A stretch of DNA of 64,000 nt from Saitoella complicata NRRL Y-17804 (GCF_001661265.1 NW_017566992.1:124001-188000); one strand, 5' to 3'. Counted from the stretch's first letter, positions 31,620-44,215 are shown. Numbers and translations are program-made. The notes: generated by a model not told the origin, from the sequence alone.

Positions 31620-33989
31620 ATGGCAGATAGTGACCGGCGAGAGCCCAAGCCTATCAAGGCGTTAGACGTTACCGTTGTTAACAGGTGAGCTGCTTTCTGC
31701 TTTCCTGTTCAGCCTTTGCTAAAAGCGTCTCCCAGGATCGCGGCTGGCGAGATCATCCAACGGCCAGCAAACGCTCTCAAGGAACTCATAGAGAACTCTA
31801 TTGATGCCGGCTCAACTTCAATAGACGTTGTTGTGAAGGAAGGAGGTGTTAAGCTGCTGCAAATCACGGACAATGGTTGCGGTATCCGGGTATGTATGCG
31901 CATATTCCCACAATGACACCCGCTGACTTTGACCAGAAAGAGGACATGGAAATCTTGTGCGAGAGATTTACGACATCCAAGCTACAGAAATTCGATGACT
32001 TATCGAGTATCGCGACATACGGCTTCCGCGGTGAAGCGTTGGCCAGTATCTCACACATTGCTCACGTCACAATCACCACGAAGACAGCGGAGTCACCCTG
32101 CGCATGGCGAGCAACCTACTCTGACGGCAAGCTAGTCCCCGCAAAGCCCGGACAATCTGCGGACCCAAAGCCAGTGGCAGGGAAAACTGGCACACAAATC
32201 ACGGCCGAAGACCTCTTCTACAACGTTCCAACGCGTCGCCGCGCGTTTCGAAATGCCAATGATGAATATATGCGTCTCCTGGATGTCGTACAAAGATATG
32301 CAGTACATTCAGCTGGTATCAGCATGAGTTGTAAGCGTCATGGAGACACTGCGTATGGATGCTCCACGGTGCAGCGAGCGACGACAAAAGACAATATCCG
32401 GCAAATATATGGAGCATCGGTTGCTGGGGAGTTGTTGAGTGTCGAGGTGAAGGACGAAGGACTCGCATTCAAAGTGGAAGGACTGGTTACAAACGCGAAT
32501 TATCATGTAAAGAAGACAACGATGTTGCTATTCATCAATCGTAAATGTTTCTTGAGGAAATTCGGGAATTATTGGCTGATGCTTGACAGATCGTCTCGTG
32601 GAATCGACATCCCTCAAGCGAGGACTGGAACAGATATACGCAACCTTTCTTCCCAAGGGTGGTCATCCTTTCATATACCTTTCTCTCGAGATCGAACCGT
32701 CTCGAGTGGATGTCAATGTGCACCCCACGAAACGTGAGGTCAACTTCCTGTACGAGGAGGAGATTGTGGAATGTATCTGCCAGGCAGTGGACGCGAAGCT
32801 GAGAGAAGCGGACAGCAGTCGAAGGTTCGAAGTACAGACACTGCTGCCGGGGGTGAAAGAGCTGGATGCTGCGGATAAAGCTGCAGCATTGCAGAAGAGT
32901 GAGTGACGATAAACACTCTTGGCTTTAACGAGATGCTGACAACCGTTACTCACAGCCCAAACGAAGGTTTACGAAAAGAACATGGTACGAACCGATTCCC
33001 GCGCTCAGACCATTACCTCCTTCCTCTCCTCTACTGGCGTCCCAAGCGGTTCCAGTGAATCTCAGGGCCCAGCCTCGTCTGATACGCCATACGAGTATGA
33101 GCACACCGAGAAGACCCGGACAAACCTAAGACTCGCATCAATGAAGGAGTTGAAGTGTGATGTGCGGGATCAGGTACACAATGGACTTAGCGATCTGTTC
33201 GCAAATCATACGTGGGTAGGGCTCGTGGATGAAAAGAGGAGGTTGGCGGCTGTTCAACATACAACGAAATTGTATTTGATCGATTATGGCGCTGTGAGGT
33301 GTGTGAATTCGAATGTCCTATATTTTGTTGATATTAACAAGAGGTAATGCAGTTGCGAGCTTTTCTACCAAATCGGATTGACTGAGTTCGGGAATTATGG
33401 GTCCATTCGACTGCAGCCGCCACTAAATCTAAAGTCATTACTGAAGGCCGCGATGGAGGTGGATGAAGGAGGGGACACTGCAATGGAAGATGACGAGAGA
33501 GCGCTTGACAGAGCCGAGGTCGTACAGGTGTGGTTTCTCTACAGCAATCTTTAAGCGTACTGACAGTGGCATGCACAGGCGGTTCATGAACAACTCGTCT
33601 CGAAACGTGAAATGCTCGGCGATTACTTCTCCATCGAGCTTTCCGAAGACGGTGAGATTTCGTCTATACCTCTGCTAATCAAAGGTTACGTGCCGTCACT
33701 CGCTAAACTGCCGGGCTTCCTGCTACGTTTAGGACCCAATGTGGACTGGTACAATGAGAAGGCGTGCTTCGAGACCTTCCTTCGTGAGCTTGCGATCTTT
33801 TATGCGCCTGAACCTATTGTCAAGGGATCAGATGAGAAGAGATCGACTGAAGTTAGAGCGGCGATTGAGAAGGTCTTGTTTCCGGCATTCAAAAAGAGAT
33901 TGGTTGCTACGAAGAATATGTTGGTTGAGAAGAGGGTTATCGAGATTGCGAATTTACCGGCATTGTACCGGGTGTTCGAGCGTTGCTGA
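31620..33989 (+). CDS. MLH1: DNA mismatch repair protein Mlh1
   Basis: Seven exons: 31620-31684, 31736-31889, 31937-32540, 32590-32898, 32956-33298, 33353-33527 and 33579-33989, giving 686 residues. Mlh1 pairs with Pms1-type partners in mismatch repair. The GHKL ATPase is complete: ENSIDAGST (motif I), ITDNGCGIR (motif II), [13 protein letters not shown] and [14 protein letters not shown] (motif III). The splice junction rebuilds FINHRLVES, which is nearly invariant in Mlh1. [10 protein letters not shown] follows. The C-terminal domain ends in [11 protein letters not shown], the Mlh1-specific terminus that contributes to the nuclease site of the heterodimer. All six introns are 47-57 nt and keep frame. 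Confidence 0.97.
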
Positions 33990-34333
33990 CCAGGTTCACG
34001 TGGGACATTGGAGGGATATATCTGGGAGTTTACGGAGTCTCGTTTGCTTGATATAGGTATGGAAATGGAAGTTCAAATAATTCACACGGCTCCTCTGCAA
34101 CGATCCGCATGAGGCTGCAAAATGAATGTCGCAGTGCCACTACAGGTCGCGAACCTTAACTAATCTTTCATCGAGAAACCTTAATAAATCCAAGAAGGTT
34201 CAGAAGTCTAGCAAGGTAAGACGATAGATGGCGACCTGAAGGACGGATCCCAGCTCGTTTGTGCGATGGAGATAATAAATATGTATGATATTCAGTTCTG
34301 TGCCGGATACCCTGCAGCTAGCATCTCAAAGAT
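33990..34333. other. convergent intergenic region MLH1 / DIS3
   Basis: About 344 bp between stop codons. Nothing beyond 3' untranslated DNA is evident. Confidence 0.5.
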
Positions 34334-37300
34334 TTAATAATCCACCAACTCCATCGAAACCTTCTGTTTTCCAGTGTTCTCCTCCTTGACAACCTTAACC
34401 CTAACCTTGATCTTGTCAAACACAGACACCTTATACGGCTGCTTACTCTTCCTCTCAATCGCCAACGAGTACTCCTCCGGCACAAACTCAGTCTCAGGTT
34501 CAGGCTTCGCCAGATCACGAACGTAAATCAGAGACTCGATACCGAACTGCGCAATAAACACAGCGAAACCGTTCTTGAAAACCTTCATAACGAACGCATC
34601 AACCTCAGCAACCTTGTTCTTCAATGCCTGGCCGACATAGTACTCAACTGACGCACGGCCCGCAAACTGCGCATTCCTATGCCTAAAGTTAATGTTGGAG
34701 CAGATATCCTCCAACTTGACTTTGTCAACGAGGGAAGGATGCGGCTCCTCGTATCCAATCGCGGCGGCGAGTTGTCGATGGACCATGACGTCTGCGTAAC
34801 GACGGATGGGGGAGGTGAAGTGGGTGTAGATGTGAGTCGCGAGACCGTAATGTCTGAACTCGGATTCGGCGAATTGGCCGGAACCGAAGTACTCGGCGGC
34901 TAACATGCAACGGGTAGCCATGATACGGAGAAGGGTGTTGAAGTACGGCTCTTTCGGGTCCGTGCAACGATCGAGAGAGTCAGCAACAGCCTTGGATGAG
35001 GAGACATCCAACGACATGTTCTTCTTCGTCTTGAGCATATCCTGCAAAACCTCAAAGTTGGTGGCAGGAGGAGCTCCGTGTCGACGTAACATCGCAGACT
35101 CAGGGAACTTCTCGTAAATCTTATCAGCAACAGAGATATTCGCGAGCAACATGAACTCCTCAACCAAAGAGTTCGTCTCAAAAAGCTGCTTCACCTCAAC
35201 CTCAGCAGGATCAGACGTCTCAGACTCAACCTGGACCTTGACTTCAGGAGAAGCGAGGTTAAGCGCTCCGGCGTTCATACGCTTCTGTTTCAACTTCTTA
35301 GACAAGGCAAGGAGAATTCTCATACCCTTCGTCAAATCATCCTGCTGTGACTCATCGTTAATCCTCATCTGCGCCTGCTCATACGAAAACGATTCCTTAG
35401 ACTTGATAACCGATTTGGTAAACTCGACATTCACGATATCCGCCTCGGGGGTAACCTCCCAAATCGTCGAGAAGGCGAAGCGCTCAACATAAGGCTTGAG
35501 CGAACACAAATCTGTTCCAAGCAAATGCGGTAACATGTCGATACGCTTGTCAACGAGATAGACGGTCGTACCACGGGAAGCGGCTTCATCGTCCATCGGT
35601 GTATCAGGTTTCACGAAATGCGTGACATCGGCAATGTGAACACCAACCTGGTAATTCCCATTCGGCAATAACTTCGCATGAAGCGCGTCATCGATATCTT
35701 GACACCCAGGGGGATCGATACTGCACACAAGCATATCCCTGAAATCCTTCCTATCTTTCCATCGAAGGTCTTCTTTTGCTGGTACGACCCAGTCGTGGCC
35801 TTCTTTGGGGAGACAATCAAGGACGGCTTTGGGGAAGGGCCGGTATTGGACATTGTACTCCAAAAGGATAGCCTCAGTTTCGGCACCCTTTGATTCGATT
35901 TCTCCGAGGGCACGGACGAAGTGGCCTTCCGGGTAACGAGAAGTGCGTTCCCATGCGTCGATGGAGACAACGATACGTTGGCCTTGCAGGTTTGTCGCCT
36001 GACGCGTCCTGATCCTGATCTTGGGGATACGCTTGTCCATGGGAAGGACAAAGACCGTTTGTTGTCCGCGGCCCTTCTTGGATGCGGAGACGGAGGAGGG
36101 GTCGATGTGGCCGACGTACGATCTCCATTTGCGCTTGATGACACCAACAACCTTCGCGGTTGGTTCGGGCTTGATCTCTTTTCTGACCCCCTTAGCTTTC
36201 TCGTCCTCCAGTTCCTTTCTCTCTTGTTCCGAGACGACGCCTTCTTTCTCGTCATCGTTGTCTGCTCCCTCGTTCTTGTTCACCTCCTCATCCTCGATGA
36301 TCTTGGCGACGGGGGTGTACCACTCGGATTCTGGGAGCATCTCGACGACGACGACGTCACCCTGAATAGCACGGTTAATATGCTCGCGTCCGATAACCTT
36401 CAGAGGACGGTCGAAAGCTGGAACAGGCACAGATCCTTCGAGGTAGTTGTATGGCGAGACGTTGAAGACTCCCTGGTGGTACTTCATCGACTTCACACCC
36501 TCCAACAGACGAGCGGCGGACAAGTATTCTGGATAAATGTTCTCGCCCTTCTTCGTGACCTGGTTTTCCTCATCGAAAGCTGCAGAGATCATGTCGAGCA
36601 ACTCGTCAGCGTTCGAAAGACCAGATACGTAGTCGTTCACCGAGCTGTTCACAACACCCTCCGCCTTCGCCTTCTCACGGTTTCCACGGTCATTGGTCAA
36701 CATAACCACCTCCGGTACCTTCGTGCCCGATCCCCTAACAGCCTCCTGCAAATGCTTCTTGTACCACGCACACGCAACTCGCACAGCCCTGTCATTCCTG
36801 TCGTTGATGGTCTCCCCAGCATCCCTGATCACATATGTCTCCTCCCTGAACTCATTATGAAAGACATAGAACCTCTTATCACCATCCAAGCAAAGCTGTC
36901 TCAGACGGTTATACAGCGGCGTGCTCCGATTTCTCAGCTCGTCCAATACAGTTTGTAGGACGATCACGTCAAAAATCGCATCTGTTCTCTCCATCAAGTC
37001 CATACAGTGAAAGAAGATGTTGGTGTCTGGTACTAGGTAGTGAGGACCGAGGGACTTTGTTGAGGAGGGAGTCGCGGCGAGAACGGCATGGCGGATCCGG
37101 CCTTTTGCGTCGGGTGGGGCCGTTTGTTGACAGCGAAGGCAGAGTTGTGATGAGCATGGGATATCGTTACGGAGATAGTGTTCACGGACGACCTGGATCG
37201 AGGCGGATTAGCAGGAGGACGGGCGAATATGGATCAGGGTAACGTACCTTGGTCGCCTTGCCACGGTTTGAGCGGACAAAGACTTTTTGCTGCAGCCGGG

Positions 37301-37358
37301 ATAGCTGGGTCTGGTTCCGCTTGACTCCAATGACGCTGTCAATCTCCATGGCCGACAT
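34334..37358 (-). CDS. DIS3: exosome exoribonuclease Dis3/Rrp44
   Basis: Exons 37358-37248 and 37192-34334 give 989 residues. Dis3 is the catalytic subunit of the RNA exosome. The N-terminus has the CR3 cysteine motif (CSSQLCLRC), then the PIN endonuclease with PDTNIFFHCMDLM and VVMLTNDRGNREKA. Cold-shock domains follow. The RNB domain has the four-aspartate site in CSIDPPGCQDIDDALH and the HYGLATHIYTHFTSPIRRYADV motif. An S1 domain ends the protein. Both the endo- and exonuclease centres appear intact. The 55-nt intron has GCTAAT before the acceptor. Start MSAMEIDSVIG is supported by the following KVFVRSNRGKATKVVREHYL, typical of Dis3. Confidence 0.97.
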
Positions 37359-37654
37359 GCTGGTCGTCGTAATTGCCTGTTTGCTTATTACGACTTTTCG
37401 AAGCTGCCAGCAGCGAAGTGCAGGTGCCGTGCTTCGCCAAACGTGGGAGTCATAAAACGCTAGATTGAAGTATTCCAGCGATGTTTTTCTATTCTAACTT
37501 TGCTAAACAGTTTGACGGACTGTCCGCTTCCTTTCGCTTGTCATCACATCACTACGCAGCTCGTTGTACGGCGGGGATGCACGGTCCCGCCGGGCCGTTG
37601 TATACCAGCTCGATCGCCCATCTCCATTTCCATCCCATCTGTTCCAGACGCGAC

Positions 37655-39847
37655 ATGGATTCTGCGGATAAGCCGTTGCTTATCGAGCCTCTCGTGAGCG
37701 TGGAAGATGACGCACCCGTCTTGAACGACGAAAAGTCGCCGTTGCAACCTATCGCGCCGGACAACGACCCAGTTGTTGACAGGCTCTTTGGCAGTCTCGA
37801 AGGCGGAGAACGTATCGGAGAGCCCGCTGAGCCGGAGCAGCGAGAACCAGAACAGAGGCCGCGAAGCGCGACTGTTGACGAGCAGGTAAAGCAGTTCTTC
37901 GGGCAGGCATCTCCTGTTACGGTCGGTGATGCACCCGCAACCGAACACGCAGACGAGTCATCTTTGTTCACACCCGTCGACACCAGCGACGCGCCAATTG
38001 AGCTTAATAGACGCTCGGAGTCGCTTGAACCTCCTCCTATGAAACGTGAGAACGATACGCGTGGCATTCACTCTCGCAATTCATCAATCGGCTCGGCAGC
38101 TCTTGGCGATATTCTGAGTACGCCTGCTGGTGGGGAAGAACGGTCTGCCCCAGCCAAGGAGGAAACGACAACTAGCGATCCGGACGCTCCGCCATACAAC
38201 CCGAGTCCTGCTGTTGTGCCGGAGACTGCGGAGCCATTCGAAGTTGAAAGAGGTGCCGAAGAGAATCCTTTGCCGACCCCGAACGATCCGTCGGCGTCTT
38301 TCGCTCCGCAAGACCCTGAACAGCGAAACGTGATCGAGGAGACTGCGCGGGAAGCGCCTGCCCACGCTTCTGAACCAACGGCAGCTTTTGAAGAAGAAGA
38401 AGTCAAGCTACATACCGCTTCACCGCTATTGCCCGTCGCAGAAGAAATGCAGCCAGTGCAGACGCCCCCTCCGACCGCTCCGGTGGACCCACAGGCAGCA
38501 CCCAGCGAGGACCCAGCAATCATCGCAGAAGACACAGACGCCATCACCACAGAACCAGCACCTATGCCAAATCTAGAAGTCATTCCACCCTCCGACGGTC
38601 CAAATCCAAAGAAAGACGCAGACACGGCTGAGGCACCACAGCACAGCTCCGACCGAACGATGAGCATGCACTCCCCAGCCCGAAACTCAACCACGGAGGA
38701 TAAACTGGCACCGCCTGAGACACCCCTTCCTGGGTCGCGGAAGCGGAGACGTTCGCACACGGGAGAGGATAGTGCTGACGAACGTCAAGATCATGATACT
38801 TCCTTCGAGGGCCCGGAGGAGAATGTGAGTCCGGCAACGATAAACAAGAGGAGTGAGCGGGCGACGAAGAGGTTGGCGATGGAGGTCTCACAGCCTTCTG
38901 CCGACCTAGGCCTCCGTCAATCAACACGTCTAGCGACACAGGCCTCATTACAAAGCGCAAAAGCTGGTCCATCTCCGCACTCGAAGCCAGCTGTTAAGCG
39001 TGGTCCACCTATCTCAATGACGGAGCTTAGCGCAGACGGTGACGAGTACCTCCAGCTCGAATACGATTCTGCTGGCGAGAAGAAGATTACGGCTTCGGGT
39101 GAGTTATTGGGTGGTCGTCGGTATAAGCTGAAGACGTTCCATTACGGGGTTAACAATAAGCTTTACATGCTGGCTACGGATGTTGCGCGGTTGTTTCAGT
39201 ACCGCGATTCTTATCTCTTTTTCAACAAGAATAAGTATTTGCTCAAGGTTTCTACAACACAAGAGGACAAAGATGAGATGATCTCCCGGGGCGTGATCCC
39301 ACAGAACTACCGTTCTCGCACGATCTCCTTGGTAACCGCTCGCTCGATCTTCTTACATTACGGTGCTCGAATCATCGAGGACGGACGTCACATTATCGAT
39401 GATTACTTCGAGGAACGCGCAAAGGAGAACGGGATGACCGAAGATGACTTTGCGGACCCCGCGGACGCAAATATGGCTCCTCCCCGTAACAACGGTCCCG
39501 GTGTGACGTTCGCGCAGGACAAAACCAGGCTAAAGGACTACCTCGATACATCACGTCCAACCTACGAAGCTGTTGGTCCAGCATATGTGGACCAAACAAA
39601 GGCGAGTGATGCGGCTAAGTTGTTGGAGGCGGCGAAGAGTGCGGCGGCGTACAATAAGATTGTGAGTACGGGACGAAAGGGAAGGCAGGAAATGTTCATG
39701 AACTTCTTTAAGCCAAGAGTGACGCAGAGGAAGCCGGAACCAGTACTGATGGCACCGCCGCATAGAACGCCCATGCAGACTCATGCCTCTGTAGCTGGTC
39801 AGTCTCCGTTCCGTGCGCAGCGTTCGCATCATGCGCATGCCGGCTGA
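37655..39847 (+). CDS. Rsc7/Swp82-like chromatin remodelling complex subunit
   Basis: One exon, 730 residues from the ATG at 37655. The last third holds the Rsc7/Swp82 family domain: SAGEKKITASGELLGGRRY, YMLATDVARLFQYRDSYLFF, then YRSRTISLVTARSIFLHYGA and DGRHIIDDYFEE. In yeast such proteins (Rsc7/Npl6, Swp82) belong to RSC or SWI/SNF. The N-terminal about 440 residues are acidic, Pro/Glu-rich and probably disordered, ending with a basic KRRRSH segment. An upstream in-frame ATG at 37481 would add 58 residues with no family resemblance and would leave only 122 bp to the DIS3 start, so I prefer 37655. Confidence 0.85.
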   Translation: MDSADKPLLIEPLVSVEDDAPVLNDEKSPLQPIAPDNDPVVDRLFGSLEGGERIGEPAEPEQREPEQRPRSATVDEQVKQFFGQASPVTVGDAPATEHADESSLFTPVDTSDAPIELNRRSESLEPPPMKRENDTRGIHSRNSSIGSAALGDILSTPAGGEERSAPAKEETTTSDPDAPPYNPSPAVVPETAEPFEVERGAEENPLPTPNDPSASFAPQDPEQRNVIEETAREAPAHASEPTAAFEEEEVKLHTASPLLPVAEEMQPVQTPPPTAPVDPQAAPSEDPAIIAEDTDAITTEPAPMPNLEVIPPSDGPNPKKDADTAEAPQHSSDRTMSMHSPARNSTTEDKLAPPETPLPGSRKRRRSHTGEDSADERQDHDTSFEGPEENVSPATINKRSERATKRLAMEVSQPSADLGLRQSTRLATQASLQSAKAGPSPHSKPAVKRGPPISMTELSADGDEYLQLEYDSAGEKKITASGELLGGRRYKLKTFHYGVNNKLYMLATDVARLFQYRDSYLFFNKNKYLLKVSTTQEDKDEMISRGVIPQNYRSRTISLVTARSIFLHYGARIIEDGRHIIDDYFEERAKENGMTEDDFADPADANMAPPRNNGPGVTFAQDKTRLKDYLDTSRPTYEAVGPAYVDQTKASDAAKLLEAAKSAAAYNKIVSTGRKGRQEMFMNFFKPRVTQRKPEPVLMAPPHRTPMQTHASVAGQSPFRAQRSHHAHAG

Positions 39848-40081
39848 GGTTTAGTGATCGTGGCTCCATGGTTGGTGATTGAATGGCCATGACAGGCACC
39901 TAGGTAGACTTGGACAAGCTCTGCTTTTAAGGATATATTTGAATCATAAATGTCCGTACACAGCTGTGCACCTAAAAGGATAAAGATAAAAGGCAAACGC
40001 CTGCTGCCCAGCAGCATTAAACGAAAAGCACACTTTTTTGAAAACCCCCGCTAGACATCAGAAACACATTCCTCACATACA

Positions 40082-42235
40082 TCAGAAGATTGAGCTTCCG
40101 ATTTCGCCCAGCGTATCCGAGCTCCAGAGGCCGTCATGAGCCATTTGCGGGGTCATGGTAACCTTGAACTGCTCCTCCTGGTTGTGAAGATCACCACCAT
40201 GCGGCAACCCAAACAAATCATCAACAGGAACGGAATCCATTGCAGTGTTGTTCCATGACTCCATAGACACCATATGACCATACCCATGCTCATTGATCGT
40301 ACTCAACTTCGGAATGGTGATACCAAAAACATCATCCTCCTTCGCCGGCAGAGTCGCAGTGATATTCTGCGAGGCAGACGCGGCCCAGATCGGGGTTGGT
40401 GGGGGGGAGTAGTTGAGCATGCTGCACGCGCTTGGTTGGATCTTGATGGTTGCTGCGTTTCCACGCGTGTCGAGCCTGCAGACTGGACGAGGGGTGGTGT
40501 TCGGATCCGCGGCGGCGAAAGCACCCATGGAAATGGGGTTGTGCACGTCGAAGGGGGATACGGGGGTAGGAGGTGCGATGCTCTGCTTGGCTGCTTGCAT
40601 CTTGGCGAGAGGAGTGGGGTAGCTCTTCATGACGAGACGGCCATCATCCTCGCCGTCTGAACCATCGATGTCTTCCTCGTCAGTGGCATCATCGACAACG
40701 GTCGGAGGTTGTCCTAATGGCGAAGGCAAGATAACGGACTCGATCGATGGCTTGCGCTGAGTTTGCTTCTTGACGGTGCTGCGAGTGAGAATCGTCGCAC
40801 TCGACATGGACCTGCGAAGAGGAGTAATAGGACTCGTCTCACCATCCTCAAGCTGCCTGTCGAATTCGAAAGGCGAAGCAGCAATCTGGTAAACCGGCAC
40901 AGCCTTTGCACGAGTAGTGAAGCACTCGCCCATCGAAGACTTGGACCTCTGAAGAGGCACACCAAGCGGGCTCAGGTTCGGCCTGCGACGTTTAAGCGAC
41001 ATCGTCCGCTGATGACCCTGAATAGGCGTCTGAATGGCAACAGGCTCTTGCTGCGGCGCACTCTCGAAGAACGGCGACTCATTGAACTCCAAAGCCGGGG
41101 TACTCCTGATCCCAACATTGTCAAACGCCTGAACAAAGTCCGCAGGACAAGAGTTCATACGGTCGACATGTGGCCTAACAGGAACAAGAGGCCGAGCCTT
41201 GCCAATCTCACGTCTCAAAGCATTCGCCTCGATGGCCGCCGCGAAGTCAGGGAACTGTTCCGGAGCCAAACGGGTATCCGGAGTTTGAGTTCCAGGAGTA
41301 CTCACGAACGGAGTCTGAACGGCCGAGCGGTCAAACTCGAAAGGATCGTCACCGCAGGGCGTTGGGCACGCTGAGCTGTAATCAGAGAACTGCGAGGTTT
41401 GACGGTACATCATCGCAGCTGGAGGAAAGTACGGCGGTGGTGCTTGCATCATGGGCGCGGGAGAAGGAGCAGGGTAGGTGGGTGTAGCAAACGCCGGAGG
41501 AGGAGCGAAAGCTTGTGGAGGAACGGATGCGTTGTGACCGTGGTTTGCAGCGGCAGCGGCAGCAGCGGCGACAGCCAATGATCTTGCGAGTGAAGCGTAA
41601 CTGGCTTCTGAAGGGGAAGCATAGTTGGATTTCGAGTCCTGTTGCAGCATGGAGGTCGAAGGTGTAACCGGTGCCATCGACTTTGCTGACTCGGGTTTCC
41701 GGGGCGTAGCATCGATATCAGGCTGAAGATCGGTCGCTTCCGAGGAAGTGGTACTCATACTTGAAGATCTCGACGTCCTCCTCTTCTTCTCCTTGTTGCT
41801 CTCGTTCGAAGCATCCTCCAACACCTGAATCGCCCTCAGTTCATCCTCCCTTTTCTGTGCCCGAGCCTTTGCACGACGATTTTGGAACCAGATCTGGATG
41901 TTACGAGAGGTCATGAGCAAACGCTCAGCGAGGACATTGCGAACAGCGCCGTTGGGCTTAGGGTTCTCAGCAAAAGCCTTTTCCAGGATACGAACTTGTG
42001 CTTCGGTAGTCTTTCGTCGGGTCTTTGATTCAATAACGCCAGCGATTGAGGGATTGAGGTGAGAAATGTGCTGAGGTGGCATCATCATTGCTGATTGAGG
42101 AAGTGCTGCAATCGAGGCATCTGTGATGTGCTGCTGGTATTGCACTTGCAGGCTATTGTACAAAGCATGTGAATATTCCGAGGGAGATGGTGGGCAGTTC
42201 CAGGTATATCCGGCCTGAGGTGGTGGGTATGACAT
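40082..42235 (-). CDS. homeodomain transcription factor
   Basis: One coding exon, 717 residues from the ATG at 42235 (MSYPPPQAG). A homeodomain lies at about 71-131: TRRKTTEAQVRILEKAF, then NPKPNGAVRNVLAERLLMT, then recognition helix NIQIWFQNRRAKARAQKR with invariant Trp, Phe, Asn and Arg. A basic KEKKRRTSR tail follows. The rest is low-complexity, with Ser/Pro and Ala runs and repeated short segments of the type FEFDR and SPFDV. No second DNA-binding domain is seen. The upstream flank carries a probable 72-nt 5' UTR intron (42318-42247) and a very long non-coding region. The biological role is not predictable from the sequence. Confidence 0.9.
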   Translation of the reverse strand: MSYPPPQAGYTWNCPPSPSEYSHALYNSLQVQYQQHITDASIAALPQSAMMMPPQHISHLNPSIAGVIESKTRRKTTEAQVRILEKAFAENPKPNGAVRNVLAERLLMTSRNIQIWFQNRRAKARAQKREDELRAIQVLEDASNESNKEKKRRTSRSSSMSTTSSEATDLQPDIDATPRKPESAKSMAPVTPSTSMLQQDSKSNYASPSEASYASLARSLAVAAAAAAAANHGHNASVPPQAFAPPPAFATPTYPAPSPAPMMQAPPPYFPPAAMMYRQTSQFSDYSSACPTPCGDDPFEFDRSAVQTPFVSTPGTQTPDTRLAPEQFPDFAAAIEANALRREIGKARPLVPVRPHVDRMNSCPADFVQAFDNVGIRSTPALEFNESPFFESAPQQEPVAIQTPIQGHQRTMSLKRRRPNLSPLGVPLQRSKSSMGECFTTRAKAVPVYQIAASPFEFDRQLEDGETSPITPLRRSMSSATILTRSTVKKQTQRKPSIESVILPSPLGQPPTVVDDATDEEDIDGSDGEDDGRLVMKSYPTPLAKMQAAKQSIAPPTPVSPFDVHNPISMGAFAAADPNTTPRPVCRLDTRGNAATIKIQPSACSMLNYSPPPTPIWAASASQNITATLPAKEDDVFGITIPKLSTINEHGYGHMVSMESWNNTAMDSVPVDDLFGLPHGGDLHNQEEQFKVTMTPQMAHDGLWSSDTLGEIGSSIF

Positions 42236-44184
42236 TTTTCTAGTATCTGTAGATGCTTGGGTTAGCAAATGAACAAAGCCGGCTTCATGGTCATGGTTGG
42301 ATCAATGACAAACCTTACAACGTTTCGAACTCTTGATCCCGGATCAATTGACAGACAACGCCCAAAATATGTGAACAGATCGCGTAAACCAGACGCGAAA
42401 AGGTATTGGAAAGGATTGTTCCGTCAAAAGCTGAAAGTTCGAGCTTATCCAAAGAGATGGACCGGAGATGAAACCTTGTCGACGTGAAAAACGACCGAAG
42501 AACGCACACGTCAAGCGACTGAGCAGGGATATCCTTGCAAGTTCGTGGCCACGAGCTCCGTGTACGATGGCGAAGGTTCTTGCAAGGGTCTTCGACAAGG
42601 GGCTCGGACCTTCACTTGAAGGTGTGGGACGTACGAGCGTTTTGTGTGATGCGAGCTGGTTAGGGCAGTGGACGTCTGCAGGGCAAAAGACCGGCTAAAG
42701 CACTCAAGTCTATTCAAGCAAGCAGAAGTCCTCCGGCGGTCGCGTAGATAGATACTCAAACGGGCACAGCCTGAGCCCAATCGTAAATGAAAGGTTGGGT
42801 GAGGGCTTGCAGGCCGCGATATGAGAGCAGTGGATCACGGCGGAACAGGAAGCCTGACGGAGTGGCCGTTTTGGACTTGAACTCTTTTGGACGGCTAGAC
42901 CGAACCTCGGCTTTTCCAAGGTGTTTAAACTACTGCAGGTATCCTTTACCCAAAAATTTGTTTCCAGGAGGTGTGCAGTGTGCGATACAAGCCAAGGAAT
43001 GTGCAGCTGGTGGTATTGTTTTTGTCCAGCTCAATCTAGAGGCTAGTGGGGGCCATGGTGGTGAGGTACGGCACCCCCCCACCATGCTCGCCCACGCTGC
43101 TGCCCTTATGTAACGAGACATCGACGGCACAGTACATATACGAGATATGACAGCTGGTCACTGCTTCGCCCAAGGGCCAGGCCTCAGGCTCGAGCTTTCA
43201 GGGTCTTGGCCTCAAACACGGATCAACTGTCAAACGTGAAGATCATGCGAAACCTTAAAAAGGCGTCATTCCATCCTCTAGCCACTGTTCAGTGAATAAT
43301 AATGCCGCTGACTTGACGACATTCGAGATCGTCGCCTGTACGCAACCGGCTCTTCTCATGTCCCTCGTTGACAATGCAGGGTGCTCGTCGGGCTACGGGT
43401 GGGGCGCAAGCCGTGTCACAATCTATGCGAAAAACGAGCACCTGAAGCACCGCACGCGTGCCTTAAGCTTTAGATAGCGGGGTAAAATCACAGTACATGA
43501 CCCAGCGAGGTTCGGCTACCCTCGGGGTATTCGAGGTGTGCTTAACCGCCAAGGTTTTTGTTTTCCGCATCTTCGCTTCGGATGGATGACCTCGATTGAA
43601 GAGGCGGGGAAAGCTCGAGGGTGATACAAGATCTGACTAAGGTCCGCGGAGAGTTTCGACTTTCGCGCATGAGCCCTTTCATCTTCGAACAGAAATTCCT
43701 GCCGGCGTTCGCCGGACGATAGAGTCCGTCGTCGAACGCCGCATGCAGATCCAGCAAGCAATCTCCATTTCGCAGTTTTCCGTCGGATCATGCCACGTCT
43801 ATCTTTACCTCGGCTGTCAAGAGCATGGCAGATAGACGTCAGTCGTCTGTGCGCGGGTCTCGTCCACCGCACTCTGCTTCCTGTGAAGTGATTCCCTCGG
43901 GAGAGTCACACACAGGACTTTTGCACCAGTTCGAAACTCGACACTGAGAAAAATCACCTACGGGACTATCGTTTAATTAACAAAGCCGGCCAATTTAAAT
44001 TCCAGAGTGTGGCCTGAGGGGGACAAAGCAGTTGCGGCTGGGCTGGCACTGACAAAGGGAGATCAATTCATATAACGAGATATCTAGACCAAGAACTGGG
44101 AGTTAATCCGTTTCACCGCGGCCGGCGGCAAATGGAAGGGAGGAACGTGTTGAGAGATGACGCCGACGGGGTGGTGGAAGGCGA

Positions 44185-44215
44185 GAACAGGCGAACAGGC
44201 AAACAGGCAAACGGC
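44185..44215 (+). repeat. short tandem repeat, unit (G/A)AACAGGC
   Basis: Four adjacent copies of an 8-bp unit: two identical GAACAGGC, one AAACAGGC and one shortened AAACGGC. Confidence 0.8.

Noticed and set aside
33652-33684. A 33-nt intron-like stretch (GTGAGA..CTAATC..AAG) within the last exon of MLH1.
   Set aside because: Its translation ([11 protein letters not shown]) matches a conserved strand region of Mlh1, and it is shorter than every other supported intron, so it is coding.
43516-43872. A 118-codon open frame on the minus strand in the long spacer.
   Set aside because: No recognisable domain, basic random-like composition, and no splice or codon-bias support.
43925-43950. A second T-loop-like GTTCGAAAC motif in the gene-free region.
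   Set aside because: No complementary stem or other tRNA arms surround it.
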